The position numbers and the translations under genes were made by a program. This document shows, piece after piece, positions 59,550 through 64,000 of a stretch of DNA of 64,000 nucleotides (the first letter of the stretch is position 1; the number at the start of each line of letters is the position of its first letter). Source of the DNA: Verrucomicrobiota bacterium (GTDB lineage: Bacteria; Verrucomicrobiota; Verrucomicrobiia; Limisphaerales; UBA9464); assembly GCA_016871615.1 (NCBI GenBank), contig VHCX01000009.1, positions 1-64,000 on the forward strand, written 5' to 3'. The notes below the pieces were generated by a model, which saw only the letters and a program-made list of their open reading frames with translations, had not been told where the DNA came from and made no database searches.

Positions 59550-60284
59550 TCACGGGCCAAGGCCATCGCCGGTCGCCACCGGGACGCCCGCGGATCCTCC
59601 GGTCGGCGACCCGGGGGCGGGTCGGGCTTCCCAGGCCAGGAGGGCCAGCTTGCGTCCGCTCCCCCAGCGATACCCGTGAAGGCGGCCTGACCAGCCCACC
59701 ACCCGGTGGCACGGGATCCATAGGGCCACGGGATTGGCCCCGCACGCGGCGCCCACGGCCCGTGCCGCCTTGGGCATGCCCAACCGGTCGGCCAGGTTGC
59801 CGTAGGTCACGGGATTCCCCCGGGGAATCTCCTTCACGAGCCGCCAGACCCTCACCTGGAAGGGCGTCCCCGGGGGATCGATGACGAGGCCTGCCCGGGA
59901 TTCGGAACACCCCGAAAGCCACGCATCGAGCCATCGCTGGGCCTGTGCCGGATCGGGCTCCCCCGGGCACGTCACGCGAAAGGACGGGTCCAGGTCGGGC
60001 CGGGGGTTGGTGTTCGGACTGGGGCGGGGACTGGAGCTCGGACTGGGGTTTGGCCGATGACTCCGGTCGGCCAACGCTGCGGCAGGCGGGTCCATTCCGG
60101 GCATGGCCAAGGAATTCGAGATCCCGGGAGCCGTCGACCACGTGCCCTCGAAGTCACACCGGAAGATCCGGCTCCCGCACCAGACTAGGCTAACCGGTCC
60201 CCAGGGGGTTGTTGCCTGACCCCACCGGATCGTCGCGGGTGGAGGATTCCCCGCCCTCGAGTCCCCGTCGGGGAGGCGGATCAC
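59550..60284 (-). CDS. Methylated-DNA--[protein]-cysteine S-methyltransferase with low-complexity linker
   Basis: TPFQVRVWRLVKEIPRGNPVTYGNLADRLGMPKAARAVGAACGANPVALWIPCHRVVG (PCHRV active site); start uncertain. Confidence 0.88.
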   Translation of the reverse strand: MIRLPDGDSRAGNPPPATIRWGQATTPWGPVSLVWCGSRIFRCDFEGTWSTAPGISNSLAMPGMDPPAAALADRSHRPNPSPSSSPRPSPNTNPRPDLDPSFRVTCPGEPDPAQAQRWLDAWLSGCSESRAGLVIDPPGTPFQVRVWRLVKEIPRGNPVTYGNLADRLGMPKAARAVGAACGANPVALWIPCHRVVGWSGRLHGYRWGSGRKLALLAWEARPAPGSPTGGSAGVPVATGDGLGP

Positions 60285-60553
60285 TTCGCCTTGGGCAGTT
60301 TCTTGAGGTAGGCGGCCGTGTCCTTCTTGAAATCCTTGAGACAGCTCTTGCAGCAGAGCTTGATGGTCTGCCCCTCATGGACAAACTCATGGGCCTCCAT
60401 GCCGGAGCCTTCGAATTTCTCATCGCTGACGAGGCACTTGTCCAGCGGGTACGGCTTGGCCTTGGCGGCCTTGGCCTTGGGCCTTTCCTCGGCGGAGGCA
60501 GGCAACGAGACGATCGCGAGGCACAACAGGGCAAGAATGGAACGGGTTTTCAT
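60281..60553 (-). CDS. Small secreted YHS/TRASH-like metal-binding protein
   Basis: Signal peptide MKTRSILALLCLAIVSLPASA; DKCLVSDEKFEGSGMEAHEFVHEGQTIKLCCKSCLKDFKKDTAAYLKKL. Confidence 0.75.
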   Translation of the reverse strand: MKTRSILALLCLAIVSLPASAEERPKAKAAKAKPYPLDKCLVSDEKFEGSGMEAHEFVHEGQTIKLCCKSCLKDFKKDTAAYLKKLPKAK

Positions 60554-60716
60554 GGTTTTTGTGCGGTGGGTCCCACCGACCAAGGGTAGTGTCGATCCGA
60601 AAGACCCGGGTGGCAAGGGGATGAATTGCCACCGGATGGAACCGGCCGGCCGGCCGAGCTTCCATGGAAGTGCCATTGGACTCGCCATCAATCGGGGTTA
60701 GAATCGCACTGAGCGA

Positions 60717-61586
60717 ATGATCCGCATGCGACCGACCAGCGCATTCCAGATCGGTCCCCGTCCCAGCCGACGGGGATTTTCGGCGTTCACCCTGCTCGAA
60801 TTGCTCGTGGTCGTGGGCATCATCGCCCTGCTGGCCGCCATGCTCCTGCCCGCCTTGGGCAAGGCCAGGTACCGGGCTTCGCAGGTCAATGAGATGTCCG
60901 GGGCGCGTCAACTGCTCATCGCCTGGGCGCTGTACGCGGAGGACCATGCCGACTCGGTCCTGCCGGGCTACCGGTACGGCCTGGCCGCCACGGACTTCCA
61001 GGGGCGGCAGGTCCAGCACCCGATCAACGCCCGCTACCCCTGGCGCATCGCCCCCTACCTCGGCAAGAGCTTCGACGTGATGTACCTCAACGAGAACCGT
61101 CGAACGCTCGACACCTTCCGGCGGATGGAGGATCCCGACCTCGGCGTCTATGCCGCGTCGGTGTTCCCGTCCCAGGGGATCAATTCGGTCTTCGTCGGAG
61201 GGGATGACCTGGAGCTGCCACCGACCGACCGGGCCTTCGAGCGCTTTGGACGCTTCTGCGTGCTGAAGACGGCCGAGGTGTCCCGGCCGACCGAACTGCT
61301 CGTGTTCACCTCGGCCCGGGGGCCTTTCGAGGGTCGGGTGGTTCCCGGCTTCTACGTGGTGAAGCCGCCCTACCTCAATGCCCGGCGCTGGGCCGTGGAA
61401 TGGAATCCCGACGACGGTCCGGAGGCCTGGGGCCACGTCCACCCGCGCTACAACCTGCGGTCGGTCACCGGCATGGTCGACGGCCATGTCGAGAACCTCG
61501 ATCGCCGGCGCCTGCAGGACATGCGGATCTGGGCCAACCCCGCCGACCGCCCCGACTGGACCCTGCGGGCGTTGCCGAATCCCTGA
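60717..61586 (+). CDS. Prepilin-type N-terminal cleavage/methylation domain protein (PulG-like)
   Basis: FSAFTLLELLVVVGIIALLAAMLLPALGKARYRA; C-terminal SVTGMVDGHVENL. Confidence 0.9.
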   Translation: MIRMRPTSAFQIGPRPSRRGFSAFTLLELLVVVGIIALLAAMLLPALGKARYRASQVNEMSGARQLLIAWALYAEDHADSVLPGYRYGLAATDFQGRQVQHPINARYPWRIAPYLGKSFDVMYLNENRRTLDTFRRMEDPDLGVYAASVFPSQGINSVFVGGDDLELPPTDRAFERFGRFCVLKTAEVSRPTELLVFTSARGPFEGRVVPGFYVVKPPYLNARRWAVEWNPDDGPEAWGHVHPRYNLRSVTGMVDGHVENLDRRRLQDMRIWANPADRPDWTLRALPNP

Positions 61587-61770
61587 ACCCCCCCTGCCTC
61601 CCAAGGCCCGGCACCGGGGCCAGGGCTTGGGCATACCCGGCGCGGACGGCCCCGCCACACCCCCCGTGGACGGTGGATTTCCCGAACACCACTGAGCCAA
61701 CCGCCCTCGAGGATCCCCCGATGTTCGGACGTGATTCCCGTCGGCTGGAAACCGTATCCTCCCTCCAACG

Positions 61771-62577
61771 ATGAGCATCCTGGACACGATCGTCGCCCGC
61801 AAACGTGAGGAAGTCGCCCTCCTGCCCGCGGGCCCCGTGGCGGCCCACCGGCTGCGCGAGGCGATCCAGCGGCGGGGCTCGGGCGTCCGGGACTTCACCG
61901 CGGCCCTTGCAACCCCCCGGCGCGGGGACATCGGATTGATCTCCGAGGTCAAGAAGGCGTCCCCCAGCCTGGGCGTGATCTGCCCCGACTTCGATGCCGT
62001 CCGCATCGCCCGGCAGTACGAGGCCGCCGGTGCAAGCTGCCTGTCGGTGCTCACCGACGGGAGCTTCTTCCAGGGATCGCTCGACGACCTGAAGGCGGTG
62101 CGGTCGGCCGTGTTGCTTCCCCTGCTCCGCAAGGACTTCCTCATCGACGAGCGGCAGATCCTTGAGGCCGTCGAATGGGGTGCCGATGCGATCCTGTTGA
62201 TCGTCGCGATCCTGTCCGACGACCAATTGTCCCATTTCCACGGCCTCGCCGACGCCGCCGGACTGGCGGCGCTCGTGGAGGTGCACGACGAGGACGAACT
62301 CGACCGGGCGCTCCGCTGCGGTGCCCGCCTGGTGGGGGTGAACAACCGGGACCTCAAGACCTTCCGGGTGGATCTGGGGACCACCGAGCGTCTGGCCCGT
62401 CGACTCGCCGCCGCAGCCGACTCGACCCCCCGCCTGCTGGTCGGCGAGAGCGGCATCCACTGGCGCGACGACGTCGTCCGCCTCAAGGCCGCCGGATGCC
62501 GTGCGATCCTCGTCGGCGAGTCCCTCATGAAGAGCGGGGACATCCCCGGCAAGGTGGCCGAATTGACCGGCACCTGA
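61771..62577 (+). CDS. trpC: Indole-3-glycerol phosphate synthase
   Basis: MSILDTIVARKREEVALLP; LISEVKKASPSLGVI; LRKDFLIDERQILEAVEWGADAILLI; LVGVNNRDLKTFRVDLGTTERLA. Confidence 0.97.
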   Translation: MSILDTIVARKREEVALLPAGPVAAHRLREAIQRRGSGVRDFTAALATPRRGDIGLISEVKKASPSLGVICPDFDAVRIARQYEAAGASCLSVLTDGSFFQGSLDDLKAVRSAVLLPLLRKDFLIDERQILEAVEWGADAILLIVAILSDDQLSHFHGLADAAGLAALVEVHDEDELDRALRCGARLVGVNNRDLKTFRVDLGTTERLARRLAAAADSTPRLLVGESGIHWRDDVVRLKAAGCRAILVGESLMKSGDIPGKVAELTGT

Positions 62578-62732
62578 GGTCCCGTTCCTCCAACTCGAGG
62601 ACGGTCATGCACGGCCCCGTCCCCGACCCGACACTCTCAACCGGAGCAGGACGATCCATCGGGGCCGCATGGGTACCAAGGCCTCGAAGCCTGCCAGGAA
62701 ACCCCAGCGGGGTCCTGTTTTGTGACGGACTC

Positions 62733-63626
62733 TCAGGCCAGGAACCGGCGGATGTCCGCCTCGAACGGGGCCGATCGAACGCCCAGGTCGCGCTCCACCG
62801 GGCCCGGATTGCCGATGTTGTCCTCGTCCAGCATCAGCAACTGGTCGCGGCTCAAGGGTGCGGCGCGTCCCAGCAGGCGGGGATACACCGCCTCGAGCAA
62901 GCCGGCCTGCATCCGCGCGATCGCCCCGGGCAGACGCATCCGGATGCGGCGGCGACCCGTGACCCTCAGGATCGTGGCGAGGATCTCGGGCAGGGTCATG
63001 CGGTCGGGACCGCAAAGGTCGTAGGTCTTCCCGATGGCGACTTCCGCGTCGAGGGCCCGGGCGAAGGCCTGGGCCACCGCCCCGACGGACACCGGCTGCA
63101 ACCGGGCGGTCCCGCGGCCGACGACCGGGAGCACCGGAGACCAGCGGCTCATCCGCTCGAAGAGATTCACGAATCCGTCCCCCGGACCCTGGATCACGGA
63201 GGGCCGGAAGATCGTCCACCGCAGGCCCGACCCTCGGACCGCCTCCTCGGCCGCCCACTTGGTGCGGTGGTATCGGGATGCCGCCCCGGGCCGGGTGCCG
63301 AGGGCGCTCATGTGGAGGCACCGGTCCACCCCGGCCGACCGGCAGGCCTCGAGAACCCGCAGGGTCCCCTCGTGATGGACCCGCTCGAAGGTCTGGTCGC
63401 CCACCTCGCCGATGATGCCGACCAGGTGGATCACGGCCTGGCAACCGCGGACGGCCTCGCTCAGCGCCTCCGGAGACACCACGGAACCGGGCACCCAGAC
63501 CACGGGCCCGTCATCCGTGCGCGGCAACCGCCGCGCCAGGGCCCGCACCGCATGCCCTGCCCGGACGACCTCGCCGGTGACGGCCCTGCCCACGAACCCG
63601 CTGGCCCCGGTGATCAAGACGTTCAT
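62733..63626 (-). CDS. NAD(P)-binding SDR (NDUFA9/atypical epimerase-like) protein
   Basis: MNVLITGASGFVGRAVTGEVVRAGHAVRALAR; VIHLVGIIGEVGDQTFERVHHEGTLRVLEACRSAGVDRCLHMSALG. Confidence 0.9.
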   Translation of the reverse strand: MNVLITGASGFVGRAVTGEVVRAGHAVRALARRLPRTDDGPVVWVPGSVVSPEALSEAVRGCQAVIHLVGIIGEVGDQTFERVHHEGTLRVLEACRSAGVDRCLHMSALGTRPGAASRYHRTKWAAEEAVRGSGLRWTIFRPSVIQGPGDGFVNLFERMSRWSPVLPVVGRGTARLQPVSVGAVAQAFARALDAEVAIGKTYDLCGPDRMTLPEILATILRVTGRRRIRMRLPGAIARMQAGLLEAVYPRLLGRAAPLSRDQLLMLDEDNIGNPGPVERDLGVRSAPFEADIRRFLA

Positions 63627-63709
63627 GCACCCCACTCTCGACCGCATCGACCCCGCCGTCCACCCGGGAGGCCTCTCAGGTCACGAGCGTGCCAATTCCG
63701 GCCAACGGT

Positions 63710-64000
63710 TCACCGGCCCGCACGGCGATGGGCCTCGAAGAGCCCATCCCAGGCCCCGGGAAACGGGAGCCGCCACACCGTCGCCCAGAGGATCCCTCGG
63801 ACCTCCGACCGGCTGACCTTGACCCGTCGCGCGGGATCGAGGATCCCGGGCTCACGCAACCGATCCAGCGTGCGCAGCCCGATCAGGATCGGCCAGGCGC
63901 AGGCCAACCGGACGCGCCGCTGGTCCGCGGGGATGCGCCGCACGTACTGCCAACCGGCCTCCAGGTGCGACTCGGCCTGGCGACGCCAGGCATCGTGGAT
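63710..64000 (-). CDS. Squalene/phytoene synthase family protein, C-terminal part, runs off window end
   Basis: Reverse frame reads RRQAESHLEAGWQYVRRIPADQRRVRLACAWPILIGLRTLDRLREPGILDPARRVKVSRSEVRGIL. Confidence 0.78.
   Translation of the reverse strand: MHDAWRRQAESHLEAGWQYVRRIPADQRRVRLACAWPILIGLRTLDRLREPGILDPARRVKVSRSEVRGILWATVWRLPFPGAWDGLFEAHRRAGR

Overview
This high-GC window looks like a chromosomal segment of a Verrucomicrobiota-type bacterium. That assignment is inferred from DUF1592, DUF5069 and PEP-CTERM proteins, orphan H-X9-DG-type pseudopilins and the gene content. It is densely coding on both strands and mostly housekeeping: lptF/G-like, mtnA plus aminotransferase, nrdR, scpA, prfC (truncated), ctp protease, proC, Rieske/cytochrome b-c, xylA, dinB, lplA, thiS, purC, ribH, lspA, miaA, aroB, murJ, trpC. 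The left edge carries a decayed IS66 element (tnpB end plus truncated tnpC). The strongest candidate for an undescribed system is a cobalamin-riboswitch-like leader (~20120-20276) ahead of a tightly packed four-gene cluster: PEP-CTERM surface protein, CWC+DUF5522-type Cys-rich protein, secreted protein and pseudopilin. The first two and last two genes are translationally coupled. Second is a three-gene module of VTC-domain protein, DUF4956 membrane protein and HlyD-like adaptor (36680-39403). Other notable points are a prfC ending at its GTPase domain, a conserved-looking protein with an RGG-rich N-terminus, a cohesin/dockerin/RCC1 giant exoprotein, a palindrome with duplicated stop region at galM, and a poly-C/G-quadruplex-prone tract ahead of ribH. 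All calls come from reading the supplied sequence and translations; no database search was run.
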